Shown: positions 5,272 through 5,310 of the stretch, in pieces
Numbering within the stretch: the first letter of the stretch is position 1
Layout of the letters: each line of letters begins with the position of its first letter
Origin: Puniceicoccales bacterium
Lineage (GTDB): Bacteria > Verrucomicrobiota > Verrucomicrobiia > Opitutales > LL51
Length of the DNA: 5,310 nt
Direction: 5' to 3'
Assembly: GCA_031259665.1 (NCBI GenBank)
Contig: JAIRLD010000060.1
Location: 1 to 5,310 of the forward strand
Made by a program: the position numbers and the translations under genes
Notes under the pieces: model-generated
The model's database searches: none
What the model was told of the DNA's origin: nothing
The model's input: only the letters and a program-made list of their open reading frames with translations

Positions 5272-5310
5272 GCGGCCGAGCCCGGCGCAGAATGCGCCGG
5301 GCTCGGCCGC
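5272..5310. repeat. Perfect 18-bp GC-rich hairpin at right edge (H6)
   Basis: GCGGCCGAGCCCGGCGCA (5272-5289) pairs without mismatch with 5293-5310 around a GAA loop. The stem reaches exactly the last base of the window, so it may continue outside. With H1 at the other edge, both ends of the window fall in strong GC-rich palindromes. No coding sequence is visible between 5074 and 5310. Confidence 0.85.

Overview
The window reads as a compact bacterial locus on the + strand: four genes (223-5073) with about 44% GC by eye, enclosed by GC-rich clusters of DNA hairpins. The closest match I recognise for the first three proteins is the type IV pilus-like assembly operon described in Verrucomicrobiota (the Amuc_1098-1102 cluster of Akkermansia). 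I therefore favour a Verrucomicrobiota or other PVC bacterium, probably outside Akkermansia. This is inferred from protein character, not from a database search.

Layout. Positions 1-140 hold four successive hairpins and no gene. Positions 141-222 are an AT-rich leader with a TTGACA promoter candidate. Positions 223-1929 encode a PilM/GspL-like protein fused to a PilN-like C-terminal domain. Positions 1926-2816 encode a PilO-like protein (Amuc_1100 type), and 2813-3646 encode a membrane-anchored beta-rich protein (Amuc_1099/PilP type). Both junctions between these genes are 4-base ATGA overlaps, so the three form one translationally coupled operon. After a short gap with a second TTGACA promoter candidate, 3739-5073 encodes a thymidine/pyrimidine-nucleoside phosphorylase family protein. 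Positions 5074-5310 are a second hairpin cluster without a gene.

How it fits together. The three pilus-like proteins would form the inner-membrane alignment platform of a type IV pilus or type II secretion-like machine: a cytoplasmic actin-like scaffold, then two single-pass proteins reaching into the periplasm. The secretin that normally follows (PilQ/Amuc_1098) is not here. The phosphorylase-like gene takes its place and appears to have its own promoter.

Two things stand out. First, the phosphorylase homologue keeps the pyrimidine-binding residues but has replaced essentially every phosphate-binding residue, so it is either a pseudoenzyme or does different chemistry. Second, an imperfect inverted repeat of about 90 bp, with a 33-bp perfect core, brackets the whole gene block. 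Its hairpins differ between copies in ways that mostly preserve pairing, and one hairpin type seems to have a constant base and a variable tip.
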